Below are positions 1 to 12,425 of a DNA stretch of 64,000 bases, piece by piece; within the stretch, counting starts at the first letter, position 1; every line of letters begins with the position of its first letter. The position numbers were made by a program, and so were the translations under genes. Below the pieces are notes generated by a model. The model was not told the DNA's origin and searched no databases. It worked only from the letters and a program-made list of their open reading frames with translations. Source of the DNA: Sthenelais limicola (Eukaryota > Annelida > Polychaeta > Phyllodocida > Sigalionidae); assembly GCA_942159475.1 (NCBI GenBank), contig OW804094.1, positions 16,985,708 through 17,049,707 of the forward strand. Direction: 5' to 3'.

Positions 1-226
1 CCAATTGAATGACTAGTCTTGCGAGTCTGGAATCAATCATCATGGTCCTGTTATTCATTAGTTAACATAAGGTTTTTGTGATTATGCCAGAATGTCGTCG
101 GTAAAATGTCAGTTAAAGTGTCAGTTAAATGTCAGTTAAATTTTCTTCTTGGATTTGTATGATATTATTATTGTCTTTGTATCTTGCTGTTCCACAGTGT
201 TGTCTTGGGTTAAAAGAGGGTAAATA
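1..226. other. left flank, no gene seen
   Basis: AT-rich sequence with no coding signal. The only pattern is a short tandem GTCAGTTAAA motif repeated about three times at 108-140. If the 227-11442 element interrupts the intron of the receptor gene at 12426-13340, this flank would also be intron. Confidence 0.4.
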
Positions 227-830
227 CCCAGCAAACACATAACATTATCATAACATTAATTAAAAGGTGTCACAATGTTGTAAGAAAACATTCTAGAAAT
301 AACGTTTCTATGATGTTGTTAGAATATTGTGATAATCAAAGAATATTTTTAAAACATCACCAGAACATCACAATTTAAATATTGAATATATGCAATCACA
401 AAACATTCATATGCTCATAAAATGTTTGACTCAAATGTTAAAGATAAACTTTTCTGATGTGTATCTTAACATCTGTAACATTATTTAATATTGCCAAAAC
501 ATCATAAAAATATATTGATTTCAACTATCAAAAATGATATTATGATGTTGTCATAACATTCTGACTGGCACATATTAACTTTGCTAACGTTATATGATAC
601 CCCAAAACATAATAAAAACATTATTGATGTTCATTATCAAAAATGATATTTTGATGTTGTCATAACATTTCTTAGGTGAATCATGAACTCCAATAACAGT
701 TATACATGATATCGTTAAATCATCATAAAAACATTCCACTAACATTAATGTATGATATTGTTATATCATCATAAAAACATTTTGATTTTCACCAGCAAAA
801 GTGATATTCATGGCGGCGATCAACTTTTAA
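227..830. repeat. left subterminal AACATT-rich array
   Basis: Dense irregular repetition of AACATT, ATGTTG and CATAAAAACATT words, beginning at the left TIR. The segments around 600-670 and 720-790 repeat one another. It mirrors the array at the right end and supports a single element. Confidence 0.6.
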
Positions 831-1654
831 ACATGACTATCTCATGTTTGGACTCAAATATAGAACTATTATTCTCATGGGGAGAGAAATTAGGGTATGT
901 AATGGATAGATTGATGTCTCTAGACCACACAGGAATTGTTTATTAATCTAATCTAAGCAGGATGGAGGCGATGATTGCAGATTTCCAGACATACTTCATT
1001 TCACAAAATGTCAGCAAATTGAGATCCTTGAAAGTCGGAGATTCGAAAAATTTCTAATTCCCTTTTTCGGTATTTTTACTCATTTCCCAGACACAGGACC
1101 TACAAATTCGTGATCAGTGGCCTTTGGACATCTAAGAAAATCAGTTTTCATCAATTTTGATATTTATTCAGATGGGACAAGCTCGAAAATAAATTATGAT
1201 GTTAAAAGCTTAGAATTCTCACCCATTTACACATGTCAAGGTATGATATGTTAATATATCATTTTTATAATGATTTAATGATGTTTTTACACAAATTTTA
1301 AATAATGAACAGATGGCGGCACCTAGAGTCAACCAATCAAGGGAAAAACCTTATGAAATGATTGTGAAAATGGCAACATTTATTGAAATCATTCATTTAA
1401 CCTTCTAAGTTTGCTAATTCAAATACCGTTTCACAAGTTAAAAGCAAAAAGGAGGGGCAATATATATATCGAATATAACTAAAAAAGGGGTCTATTTTGG
1501 CCTGTTTTGACCAATATCACTCCATCCGTGGTGCAGTGCTTCATTGTATATTCATACACTGACATGTGATGCAGTTTGGACCAATCAGGACACCAAGTGA
1601 TCATCATTTTCCCGCTGAAAGCACGAGGTGAGTCTGTTTTGCTGTCTGCTTCAT
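831..1654. other. no gene seen
   Basis: Interior of the large element. AT-rich, with only short open frames lacking recognisable protein features. Confidence 0.4.
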
Positions 1655-2067
1655 CCCGTTTTAAAATCGCCATATCATCGTCAATATTAAATATTTTAAT
1701 AAATCCTTTTAGAATCCTCAAGAACTACTTACTGACATCATCTGTATGAAGCAGAATGATTTAACTCGAAGTAGTTTTTGAATAAATCGTGTTTGAATTT
1801 GCGTCGTCGGAGCGCGAGCTATGAATGCAATGACATGTGGCCGACATGGACAAGCTCAACGACCCGTTTTAAAATCGACATATCATCGTCAATATTAAAT
1901 ATTTCAACAAATCCTTTTAGAATCCTCAGGAACTACTTACTGACATCATCTGTATGAAGCTGAATGATTTTATTCCCAGTAGTTTTTGAATAAATCGTGT
2001 TTGAATTTGCGTCGTCGGAGCGCGAGCTATGAATGCAATGTGGCCGACGTGGACAAGCTCCACGTCG
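1655..2067. repeat. tandem duplication, about 208-bp unit
   Basis: Two adjacent copies, 1655-1862 and 1863-2067, share long identical stretches (for example GCGTCGTCGGAGCGCGAGC at about 1800 and 2010) and differ by scattered substitutions and one short deletion. Confidence 0.8.
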
Positions 2068-2329
2068 CCGTCACCATTTGTCACTGACGCAGAAGTCCGT
2101 TGCATGAGGTATCGTTTAACAAGAGCCTTCGGCCGAGCCCCTCCATCAGAAAAACAGATCACAGAAAAAAAAAGGATTTGAAAAAGAGATTAAATGATAT
2201 ATCATAGGGACTGAGAGCCTCTTTTATTATGAAAGGGTTTGACAATAGTTTATACAAACGGAAATTTAGGCTACCTATTTTATTATGAACAGTTTTGACT
2301 GGTTTATTCATCCCAGTAAGTATAGTTAG

Positions 2330-2485
2330 AGAAAGTGGGGGAAATTAAAGAACGAGAGGGAGGACAGGGGTAGGGGGAGACAGAAAGAAGGGAGAGATAG
2401 GGGGAGGCCGAGAGAGTAGTGTGAGATGGAGAGAGAGGGGACAGAGAGGGAGGCGGAGGAGACAGAAGAGAGAAAAACGGTGTAT
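2330..2485. repeat. purine-rich low-complexity tract
   Basis: A run of GGGAGA/GAGAGG words. The proline- and serine-rich open frames on the opposite strand are by-products of this composition. Confidence 0.8.
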
Positions 2486-2935
2486 GTATATGGAGAATCG
2501 TTGATAGTATGTACAACCTCTCTTCAATGCTGATCCCACTGAGGCGGGAAAAAGTGAGTCGTCAACAAGCGACGGCAACGTGTTGCCGTCGCCAACGTCA
2601 CTGGCGCGGTGGGATGGGTCAACGTCGCACTGATCGCTCTCGAAAGGTCGGGAATTGCTAACTCTTCTGACCTAAACAAACAACCCATTCAATAGTATTA
2701 TATTAAGATGCTTTAGAAACATATGAGATGGTAAATGATAATTTGGTAAATTACGCAATGAAATAATTAAAAAAAATATCTCCCAGCATACCCCTCTCCC
2801 ACTACGCAGGCATTTGTGCGCAACATATTGCTGACCGGAAGCCGCTCATGGGTGAATCGGAGCCGTAGTTAAAGAGGAAGGTAATAAATTCCGCTAAACT
2901 CCCGTTAACATGTTACTGTTGCACCAGTCGCCTCC

Positions 2936-2996
2936 GCTCCGCTAAGCTCTGTTAGCGGAGCTTATTTAGCGGAATGCCTTTGGGGCATTCCGCTAA
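2936..2996. repeat. double hairpin with TTAGCGGA motif
   Basis: Two perfect hairpins side by side: GCTCCGCTAA/TTAGCGGAGC (10-bp arms, 6-nt spacer, 2936-2961) and TTAGCGGAATGCC with its complement (13-bp arms, 5-nt spacer, 2966-2996). It lies about 0.9 kb upstream of the DUF4806 start, inside the large element. Confidence 0.8.
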
Positions 2997-3466
2997 CTTC
3001 TCCGTAACTTTTGCCGTTTTGGATCAACTAAATAAAAAGGAACCAACCGTAACAAAATTACAAAATTTGCACGAATCGTAGATTCAACTCTCCCCTTTCA
3101 GAATCTAAAATAATTTTTGAAAAGTAGTGAATAGAAGTTTAGTAATCACTGACGACGACAACAGACCTTTTCTGGCGGAAATATCACTCATTTTCTGTCG
3201 GAAATGGCTATTGTCAAGTATTGAGCGACCTTGACCTCACCAGGCAGAAGCCTCTGTCGCATAGTAACGCCTGGTGCTTCCGCCGCACTTGATTAAAAAA
3301 GATTCGGGTTGCTATGCTGGGATAGCGTTGTTAGAGGGGCGTGGCCTATTAACGTTGGTTATGAGGCGTCAATTTCCCTCTTTCAATAACAGAACGATGC
3401 GACAATGGCAGTTCTCATGCAACAGTGTGAACGTCGTTCCGCTGTCGCTCCGTTAATATCATTTTA

Positions 3467-3543
3467 ACGGGGACGATATCAAGATATCTGGTGCAACGGG
3501 CCTCTGAGGCCCGTTGCACCAGATATCTTGATATCGTCCCCGT
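3467..3543. repeat. perfect 37-bp inverted repeat, 3-nt spacer
   Basis: The arms 3467-3503 and 3507-3543 are exact reverse complements. The element sits 330 bp before the DUF4806 start codon. It could be a binding or replication structure of the host element or the core of a small foldback transposon. Confidence 0.9.
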
Positions 3544-3680
3544 CATATTAAATGTGTTGATAAGGGCGTAAAGCAACCAATCTCACTCACTCACTCGCTC
3601 TCAGCTCTCCCGCCCTTGATATAACCATATTAAATGTGTTTATAAGGGTGTAAAGCAACCACTCTCACTCACTCACTCCT
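3544..3680. repeat. 83-bp tandem duplication
   Basis: CATATTAAATGTGTT...AAGCAACCA.TCTCACTCACTCAC occurs twice, offset by 83 bp, just upstream of the DUF4806 first coding exon. It may belong to the promoter or 5' UTR. Confidence 0.75.
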
Positions 3681-3875
3681 GCAGGTAATTTGCAATAGAA
3701 TATGTTGAACGTTTTACAAAATCATGCCAGTGGAAAATCAATTGTGCTACCAGTTTTGGGCTGCCACATAATTATGTCTTAATGATATACTTGATTTTTA
3801 TCTTTTGGTATCATGATACTATCTAAACTTGTCACTGCATGTACCTAATATTTTGTCTTATTTTACAGTGAAAGT

Positions 3876-6800
3876 ATGTACTCTGTAGTCGTCTTTGGTG
3901 ACAACTCGGTTGAGTGTGTGCCGAGGAAGTGGTTGATACAAAAAAATGGGGTGGTAAGTGTTTATTCAGCTTATAGAGAGATTATTTTACTTCATAATCA
4001 TGTTGTAGGTCTATTCCATGCAAAAGAAATAGATCAATAGTTGTCAAATTTTGTTCACATCACTAAAGACATGGTACTAGAATACTAATCTCACATTGTT
4101 CAATGTTTTTATTCATTTGGCAGACAGAGTGTTATTGGACAGATAAAGATAGTAAGAAAAGAATCCAAAGAAATGAACTGCCTGATAAGGATGCATGGGA
4201 CATACACCACGTCAGAATTATCAGTAAACAAGGTAATAAACAACAGTATGTTTTGCTTAACCTGAATTGTAGAGGAAATCAGAAAACGCTCAGGTTAACT
4301 GAACATTCAGACTTGAGAACAAAAATAATTGATCAACTAGCTGCCCCCATTTATCAACGGGTAGACATACCCTGTTCCCTCCCTCTCCCTTCCCTGTTCA
4401 CATCACACGTTTCACCCCATGTATTAGACCGTAGTGCAAATAAAAAAAATCTTCCCTTCCCTACTGCTAAATATTTAAAATAAAGTTTCCATAAACGATC
4501 CCCCCCTCTTTCTATCCCTTTCTTCCTTGACTCCCCCCCTCGATCCCCATCACTCCATCTCATGTCATGACAGTGGAAAACAATGTAAGGCATATTGCTA
4601 GGCAGCGTTGCTATGTGAATATCATAGGTCATTCATCAGACAGTTATGAGAAAAGCTACAAATCTCTAGCAATTATTGTAAAAAAAAGAATTATGATCTA
4701 CATATTTCAAACAATGTAACTGAACAAACCTTGATTAATTATAATATTGTTAATGTTGTACCTGCAGAGAATTTACATATTGATAACATTTGTGATGTTA
4801 TCTATACTTGTCAGACTACCCTGATTACAAAACTGCCAGGTTACACGCCAAAAGGGGTGAGACAACGTCGAGTATAGATACTGAAGAAGAGGGCGAAGGA
4901 GAAGAGGGTAAACAGGACCAAACCCTAAGTGCTTCTGGAAAACGATCTTCTAACAAAACCTGTGAAGGAAGTGAGTATTTTCATGAGAAATATGATTAAT
5001 TAATCAGCTTGTAACAAGGTCACCTGAAGGAGGCCCAAACATGTGAATTCTGGTGTTAAGCAGTAGATTTTTTATTACACCGCTTTAGGACAGGTAGATA
5101 TTGGGACTTAACTTTGTGTACAGTTTACTTCAAATAGGAAACTATGTGTACAGTTTACTTCAAATAGGAAACTATGTGTACAGTTTACTTCAAATAGGAA
5201 ACTATAACTTTTACAGTGATCAGTAATCAGGACCAAGGACAAGAGGGTAATCAAATTGAGGAGGAAATTGAAGAAGGTGAGCATTTAATCAAAAAGATCT
5301 TAAATGATATATTTTGAAAAATAACCAGCATCATTTACTATTAATCATTAAAAAAATTCTCCTAAAAATCCAGTTTTCCTTCCATTTCGAACCAACCAAT
5401 TCTCTGTGTTTTTGCCTACAATCTGTGCCCATATGCATCTAGCATTGGGTGAAATAGGAGCCAGTCAGATACCAAGCTATTTCTTTTTCTAAATGACTCA
5501 TTATCATGAAATACAGGTCTAGGAACTCTGTTGATGTTTCATGAAAAGGGCCCATGTACATTAATCTCATTATTCATTGACAGTTCAAACACCAATACCG
5601 GAATTAAACCCCAGTGCTCCTGGAAGACGATCTAACAAAACCTGTGAAGGAAGTGAGTATTTTCATGAGAAATATGATTAATTAATCAGCTTGTAACAAG
5701 GTCACCTGAAGGAGGCCCAAACATGTCAATTCTGGTGTTAAGCAGTAGATTTTTTATTACACCTCTTTAGGACAGGTAGATTGTGAAAATGCAATGGCAA
5801 TTTGCCCAGAGATTCGGTATGCAAAATGATGAAGTCAGAGAAGTCGGATGATAGTAGTCTTCGGCCAGGCAGCAAGGTGTATCCAAGCTTACTCTGTCCT
5901 CTTTATTTATAGTCACACGTTAATTATTCATTAGCATCAAAATGGGTATAGCAAAGTGCGCTCCCGGCGATCCACCCTTATGATTGGCTGAGGGGGATCC
6001 TCCTCCACCTGATCATGACCCCCAGCGCTCTCCCACGCCAAGGCCATGCGCTGTGCGCCTGCGCGGAGGATCCCTTGCCCTCAACCCCCCCTCCCCTCCC
6101 ATTATCCCTGACCCAAGCATGTAGCGTCCCCTCCCTCCCCCAGTCCCTTCCCCCCACCCCGTAATGAGAGTCACGCCAGAGAACAATTGGCGATGCTATT
6201 TCGGTTGCTAAGACAATCAAACAGGTAGACACATAACAACAGATGTCCAGTGCCCCGCTCTCCCCCGCTCCACCCAGGTCCCGCGTGGCGGTCGAGGCCC
6301 AGGCGGAGGGGAAGGGGGGGAAGAGGGGGAGGGGGGGACGGCCACTCTATGGGTAAATTCCGCTCGCAAGAATTGCAATTCTTTACAAGATATTGGGACT
6401 TAACTTTGTGTACAGTTTACTTCAAATAGGAAACTATAACTTTTACAGTGTTTAATTTGCCCAAAGATTATAACTGATTTGCCCCAGGGCTACCAGCAAT
6501 GAGGACCATAATCTGATCATCATTTGTTTGAATCTCCCCTGAATAGCAGCAGTTTCAAGGATATTCTTATTAATTCATGTAGGTTGTCAGGCTTAAGGGA
6601 TTCTAAAAGTGCATTGGCAGGTGAAATTTTGAGGCAGGAAGGTAAATTTTAAATTAACCCGCCTCAGGCAGATTTATTATTTGAACCTTGTTGCACTCTG
6701 ATTACTACTACTTCATTTTAAGCTGGAAAATGTACATTTTTGTGTAGTCTCAGCCATTTTGATTGAAGTAAAACAATCATCAAACAAAAGGGCATGCACA

Positions 6801-9800
6801 AGGCTCAGATCTGTACTCCTTAATACAAACATTTATCCTATATATTATGAGAGGAATTTAGTCAGTGAATGTGCAAAGAAGAAAGGCCTGTGATTATTCG
6901 TTGGTTGATATGAATCTGAAGAATATATGTGATTACAGTGAATAGTAATTTGTAAATATTGTTAGTAAAGTGGAAATGTACATCAAAGTTATTCCTCATT
7001 GACAGGTTCGGCACCTACACCAAAAATAACACCCAGTTCAGCATGTACACCAAAAACAACACCCAGTGCTCTGGAAAAAAGGCCAAGGTCATTGGTATAT
7101 CCACCCGGAGAAGGAGCTCAGCATTTTCAGGAGACAGGTGAAACATTTCTGCCTCTTCATACTTAAACACAGCTTGTATTTACCTTTTGACAATTGACAA
7201 CCAATAAGTATCCAAGTCAGTTGATAAAGCAAGGGGAAAAAATTTCAATTCATCATTACCATTATTATTATCATTATATTTGAAAAGATCAATCCTCATT
7301 TATGTATAAATATGTACCTTTCCACTGTGCCCTTATCATCAAAATTTAAGTTACATTGTCTGCAAAGCCACCCTGACCACAATATTGATTGCTAAGATTC
7401 CCACTTTTGTCTATATTAGTAGCAATATGTCTAGTGTATGTGCAGAAATAAATAAATCAATAGACACAATTTAAAAAAGATATAAATTTTCAGCCCTTGA
7501 GAACCAAATGATGACCAATTGGTGGAATTGCTCATATTAATTATACATTATATGTACTTCTGTTTCCAGTTCTGGCACACATGAATAAACTTGAAAACAA
7601 AATTGATGAGCTGAAAGCGATGGTAATATCAGGCAAGAGGAAGAGGGAGGAGGATGACATGGATACCACCGACATCCTTGAACAAACTCTCCCTGGGGGC
7701 AAGCCTATCAACTCAATTGAGGATCAGGAGGAGTTCGAGGAAACCCTCCAAGATGAGGATAAAAAGAGAAAATTGGTAAAGAACCAACAATTTTATTTTG
7801 CTCTTTTTTTTATTCACAATGATAAATATACTGTAATGTGTACTGATCTCTATAGACTTGGTAGGTAGTTTTCTGTAACTCATATCCACAAGGATGAATA
7901 TAATCTACTCTAGCTTGAATGTATGTATGAAATTATGTTTTATTGCATACAAACTTAAACATTTTCACATGGCACAATGGAAAGCCTACATACTAGTATT
8001 GTCACTACACCAATCTCATGTAAATTGAATAGATAATATAAATGGTTATATAATCGGATCTACATAATCTCCATTAATTGTAGGTGCGAACACTATCTGG
8101 ACTTGAAACAAGGTTAAACCTCGGGAAACTGTGCAGAGCAGTGATGAGGGCATTACTCACCAATCGGTTCATGAGTGACTATAGTGTGACGGGACAAAAG
8201 GGCAAGAAACCATTTAAGCAAACTATTACTTGCCGGATCATTATCAGTAAGTATCAAAATATTGTCACTGTCTTGTCACTTGTTTTTTCTACTTACAAAA
8301 GGTTATTTACATTTGAAGATCATATGTTGTTGACCTATTCACTTATTTGGGGCGCTTCTCATAAATGGGTCAGTAGTTAGTCTCTTAGAACTTAGGAGCA
8401 TATGCTCATATTGCCCTGCTTCCATAGAGGTATTATGCCCTATAAACTCAATACAGTCATTGATCAGTGGCAAAGGTTTCAAAGACATGCATGTCCACCG
8501 TTTATTCACACACAAGAAAACATAGTTACAATATTTACATAGTAGCATTGCTCGCTTCAAGTCTAGCTTTTACTTGAATGGATGGCTAAATCATATTAAA
8601 TGCAGTGGAAAGTTTGCTAAGAATGTTTTACTTTTCTTTTATAGAATCAATTCACAAAGCTACCCAGGGCAAAGCCTCCCGTGGGGATATTATTTATAGT
8701 ATTTCGGAGGTTCTGCGGAGTGCTCCGTACCAACCGGGTGGTTCAAAATATGTGAAGGTTGGTATTTGATATTGTCTGGCAAGATAATGCATGTTTATTT
8801 GTATACTGTACATGTAATATAGACATGATCTGCCATTTATAGACCATGCTATTGTGCCTCAGCAGGAGTTTTTAGAAGTATGTGAAAATGAATCTATGGA
8901 CCAGGGGCTTAGATTAATGCTCACCTGAGGTGATAATATGTGAAAAGGAAAAGTGGAAGTAAATTGATATTTTTAGGGTCTCTACTACCTGTACATCGTT
9001 GATGTTCTGAACTCATTTAATGACAAACTGATCAACAAAAATAATTGGAGTCAGAAGTAAAACGTTTGAAAATGACCCAACCTTTTCAATTTTACAATAT
9101 ATGAATATGAATCAATATAATGTGATATGAATTATGGAAATTGGGGGAGATTTACATATTTCAGTATAAGTACTGGTAAATTGCATCCCAGAGATTATCA
9201 GTTATTACTTGCCCTTGACTTCCTTGAAAATCGTAGAATTTTAATATGACTTTTGAAGGCATTGGAAGGTATGTCTGATGTTTTCCTATGCGTTTTCTAG
9301 AACAGTGGTTAGAAGACTTTCTAGTGGGAAAAAAGGGGAGAATTATATTATAATTAAAATATCAAAATCGAAGCCAATCACTGTACAAACTTTACCCTTC
9401 CTTCCCTCTCTCTCTCTCCTTTTGAGTCTGATTTATAATTAATTAAGACTCGTAGACCATTTCACTTTTAATTACATTTTACAGTCTGTATATCACATAT
9501 GTGTTTACACCCACCTACATCCTAAATCATAGGCCCGATTTCCCAAATTCAATGACAATATTAACTGTTTACTGCATTCACCATCATTAAAAAGATATAC
9601 AACAATCTGCTCTATTAAATAATGTACTTTATTACGATATTACAGGGGTCGTAGTAAGCCTTGGGTCAGTACTAGTATTGTGGACGAGTGTACTTATGGA
9701 GGTACTCGTCCACAAGCAATCAGCATTTGTCCACATATATACAATTGTAGAAGTAAAAACAAGATAGAGTCTTTATCTTAATGCATAATAGAGGATCGAG

Positions 9801-10612
9801 TTTAATACTTGGTTAGTCACTCAGTGAAAGTGAGAGGGCGTCAGGGGAAAGTGTACAGTATGAAAAAGAACTTTCGAAAATATTTAAAGGATTCCAGGCC
9901 TACAATACTTTCCCAGGCTCTTCGACCAAAATTCCCATTTTCCAGGCCTTGCATTTATTTTAAATCTTGTGTGAGGGGGAGGTGAGAGCTGTAGGAGTAG
10001 GCAGATGGGGAAGGTGGCAGCGGGAAGGGAGAGGGAGGGAGAGAGGGAGAGGGAAAGAAGGAAAGAAAGTGTAATGAGACAACCCATGGAAGTCATTTGC
10101 CCTTAATGCCTCTTTTCGATTATATTTTCAATGAAACCTTGTGTGAGAATTTACAATCTTTTAATTTGCCCTGTGTTGGTACTCGTAAGTGTGGACGAGT
10201 GCACCAGCATTGGTACTCGTCCACAGCAAAATATACTCGTTATTTATGAGTACAAAGCCCTTACTACGCTCCCTGATATTATTATTTTTCATTCCTACAT
10301 TGTATACTTAAAAACTTATTGAATGCTTTACTTATGCAAACGCTACATGTAAAATTAGTAGTGTGACTCATACAGTATTGCCACCAGCTGTTTGTTTATT
10401 GTGTATTACTAAAATACCTGTCATGCTGTACTGCTCGATTGGGTAATTAATTAATTTTTAGTCACAATTTCCCTAAGTCATTTTAGCTTATTTCATACAG
10501 TTCAAGTTGAAGGAGACTTACATATGAGTGAAAGGACAAAACATAGTGTGATACATGTTAATGATTCAATTTCTATTATTTATTGCAGAAAACGTCGAAA
10601 AGGAATGCCTGA
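3876..10612 (+). CDS. DUF4806 domain protein, ten-exon gene
   Basis: Spliced model with consistent phases and GT-AG borders: 3876-3953, 4124-4232, 4815-4970, 5217-5276, 5584-5652, 7006-7137, 7570-7775, 8084-8246, 8645-8757, 10589-10612 (TGA). It predicts 369 residues. The N-terminus (VVVFGDNSVECVPRKWL, then ECYW and a DIHHVRII strand, then DYPDYKTAR) matches the conserved start of metazoan DUF4806 proteins. An acidic/Pro-Thr linker follows. About residues 235-345 form the DUF4806 region (EEFEETLQDEDKKRKL, ALLTNRFMSDYS, TGQKGKKPF). The molecular function of the family is unknown; the protein is probably nuclear or cytosolic, with no signal peptide or membrane segment. The acceptor at 3869 suggests an upstream non-coding exon. 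The gene lies wholly inside the TIR-bounded element, so it may be transposon-borne. Confidence 0.8.
4935..5218 (+). repeat. exon-containing duplication, copy 1
   Basis: This segment holds the 3' part of DUF4806 exon 3, its donor and intron, and the acceptor of the next exon. It recurs at 5615-6450, where copy 2 supplies the 5584-5652 exon, whose C-terminal SNKTCEG repeats that of the earlier exon. The duplication therefore gave the protein a repeated linker segment. Confidence 0.8.
5115..5204. repeat. three tandem 30-bp copies
   Basis: The unit TGTGTACAGTTTACTTCAAA plus TAGGAAACTA occurs three times in a row, ending 12 bp before the acceptor at 5216. Copy 2 of the larger duplication has a single unit (6407-6436). 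Confidence 0.9.
5615..6450 (+). repeat. exon-containing duplication, copy 2 (interrupted)
   Basis: Matches 4935-5218 at 5615-5782 and again at 6387-6450. The two halves are separated by an inserted GC-rich block. The copied acceptor at about 6450 has lost its exon: the sequence after it is not in a usable frame. Confidence 0.75.
5783..6388. mobile_element. GC-rich insertion with G-quadruplex-prone tract
   Basis: About 605 bp interrupts the second duplication copy, with AGAT/GAT at both borders as a possible short target duplication. The core (5955-6340) is strikingly C-rich, then G-rich; 6295-6340 has many runs of 3-7 G on the plus strand. Composition is unlike anything else in the window. 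No coding signal was recognised. It could be a MITE or captured CpG-island DNA. Confidence 0.5.
9643..10275. mobile_element. MITE, CAGGG-type TIR
   Basis: Ends CAGGGGTCGTAGTAAG and the inverse of CAGGGAGCGTAGTAAG, flanked by ATATTA on both sides (9637-9642 and 10276-10281). Internal palindromes contain TGTGGACGAGT near each end. It is a 633-bp non-coding insertion in the last DUF4806 intron; the ends resemble hAT elements, but the flanking duplication reads as 6 bp. Confidence 0.7.
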
Positions 10613-10699
10613 AAGTCCACAGAATGCACCAAACTCAAACGTTGAATTTTCTCTATTTTTCCCGAATAAAGAAGTAATAAAATAATCTAAAAGAAGAAT

Positions 10700-11442
10700 T
10701 TCAATGTTTCCTTCTTATTTGCCGACATAAGTGTGATAAGTGTAACTTTTATATTTTTGCAACGTTTTAAAAATATGACTGACAAGTATTCTGAAAACAT
10801 CTGAAACATTCTTGGAATGTTGTAATAATAAATAATAAACCTGAAAACATTTTTAGAATGTTTAATAACATTACCTCGCTATTCTATGACAATTAATCTG
10901 AAAACAACTAAAAACATTATTATAATATTGTAATATAATAATAAATAATTTAAAACAATTTTAAAATGTTTAATAACATTACCAGAAAATATTTCATGAT
11001 GTTTTGGTGAACTACCATTTTCATATTTTTAAAACATATTGACGAAACATTACTATGGTATTTAATGTTATCAAAATGCTGTCAAAATGTTTTAAAGATA
11101 TAACTTGATTAACTTTTAAAACAATTTAGAAATATTTTAGAAACATTTCATAATGTTTTGGTGAACAACCATTTTCATATTTTTAAAACATATTGACGAA
11201 ACATTACTATGGTATTTAATGTTGTCAAAATGTTGTCAAAATGTTTCAAAGATATAATTTATTAGCTTTTTAAAACATTTTAGAAATGTTTTTAGAATGA
11301 TTAATAACATTACCACAAAATGTTTTATAATGTTTTTATGAGTCAACATTTAGATGTTATTTCAACATTTCCCCAGAACATTTTCAAAAGGTTTACCCAA
11401 ATATTTACATAATGTTTTTAAAACGTCAATGTGTTAGCTGGG
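10700..11442. repeat. right subterminal AACATT-rich array
   Basis: Repeats of AAAACATTTTTAGAATGTTTAA and related words. Two copies of a roughly 120-bp block start near 11000 and 11160. It ends in the right TIR at 11442. Confidence 0.65.
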
Positions 11443-12425
11443 TAGTGAAATTTGTTAGCCTCTTGCTAAACCTATCTAGGCTGGGCTCTATTTTATCAAG
11501 GAATCCCTAGGTTTAACATGAAAGAGAGGCCTATCAGGGGCTTGCATGTCTCAATGCACTACATGTCTTTTACAGTGCTTGCTGGGACGGATTCAGTTCA
11601 AATTCAAAAGCATACCTGCAAGAGGTGAGGGTTAGTAAGGGGAAGTCTTAAAGGCTATTTACTAGTATAGATATGGATTCTTTTTCTCATGATCACTCCC
11701 CTCCACTTGTGTGTAGTGTGTGTAGGAAAGGTTAGTGTGTGGAGTGTGTGGGGGGGATAGAGTGATGCCGATGAGTGAGAGTCATGGCATTCAGGAAGCC
11801 AAAGTGTGGGTTCATATGTGAGTACCTTTTCGGTTGATTAATTGATATGGACAAGTGTGCGAACTTTTTCCATACTCTTATAGTTTTTGCATGGGAGAAA
11901 ATGTTAAGAAAAGGGTGAGATCAGATCAGTGGGTCATACCTAAATGCGCAGGACATCGATTGGTTGTGATGCACTTTCTGTTATTATGGGAACCATGATA
12001 TGCTTTTCAAGGAAAAGCGGGGAGTCCCCGTTTGTCCAGTTCATGTTATGTTCATGCTGAACATAAAATGTTTTCTATAGTTTTTACACTGACATACATC
12101 TCCCATAATTCCATGCAAATCAAGATTTAAGATTGGGGGCATGCAAATCGCCTATTGGAAATAATTTGATTGTGGTGTTCACTGATATGAATAATTAAAT
12201 CAATGATTTATTGTACGCCAAGAAGAACAGGCCAAACTTTTTATATGGTGATTTTCAGATCTTAGGGCGTGGAATAAATGGACTGAAAATTCTAATTTGT
12301 GTAAAAGTAGGAGTCACAAGCTGGTCAAGTTGAAGAAATAATGAAATGGTGTGTCATGGGTACCATCAATTGTCATTTACCCCTTTAAATATTGTTTAAT
12401 TTTTCTAATAATGGCATATTCTTAC
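11443..12425. other. probable intron of the receptor gene, nothing else seen
   Basis: Non-coding sequence between the large element and the minus-strand receptor exon. It has a GT-rich tract at 11708-11755. The final receptor exon was looked for on the minus strand and not found. Confidence 0.4.

Larger units (their letters stand above)
227..11442 (+). mobile_element. large TIR-bounded DNA element carrying a DUF4806 gene
   Basis: The left end reads CCCAGCAAACACA at 227 and the right end is its near-perfect inverse (TGTGTTAGCTGGG, ending 11442). Both ends abut TA, a possible 2-bp target duplication. Each end continues into a 600-700 bp subterminal zone made of short AACATT/AATGTT words. Neither zone has a second TIR on its inner side, so they look like two ends of one element rather than two MITEs. 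The only convincing gene inside is the plus-strand DUF4806 gene. No DDE transposase was recognised, so the element is non-autonomous, uses an unknown enzyme, or the DUF4806 protein takes part in mobility. Superfamily unassigned. Confidence 0.6.

Noticed and set aside
2304..2578. Proline/serine-rich minus-strand proteins
   Set aside because: Direct products of the purine-rich low-complexity tract.
4103..4483. 126-codon single-exon protein
   Set aside because: The real DUF4806 exon ends at 4232 with a GT donor; the rest is intron read-through.
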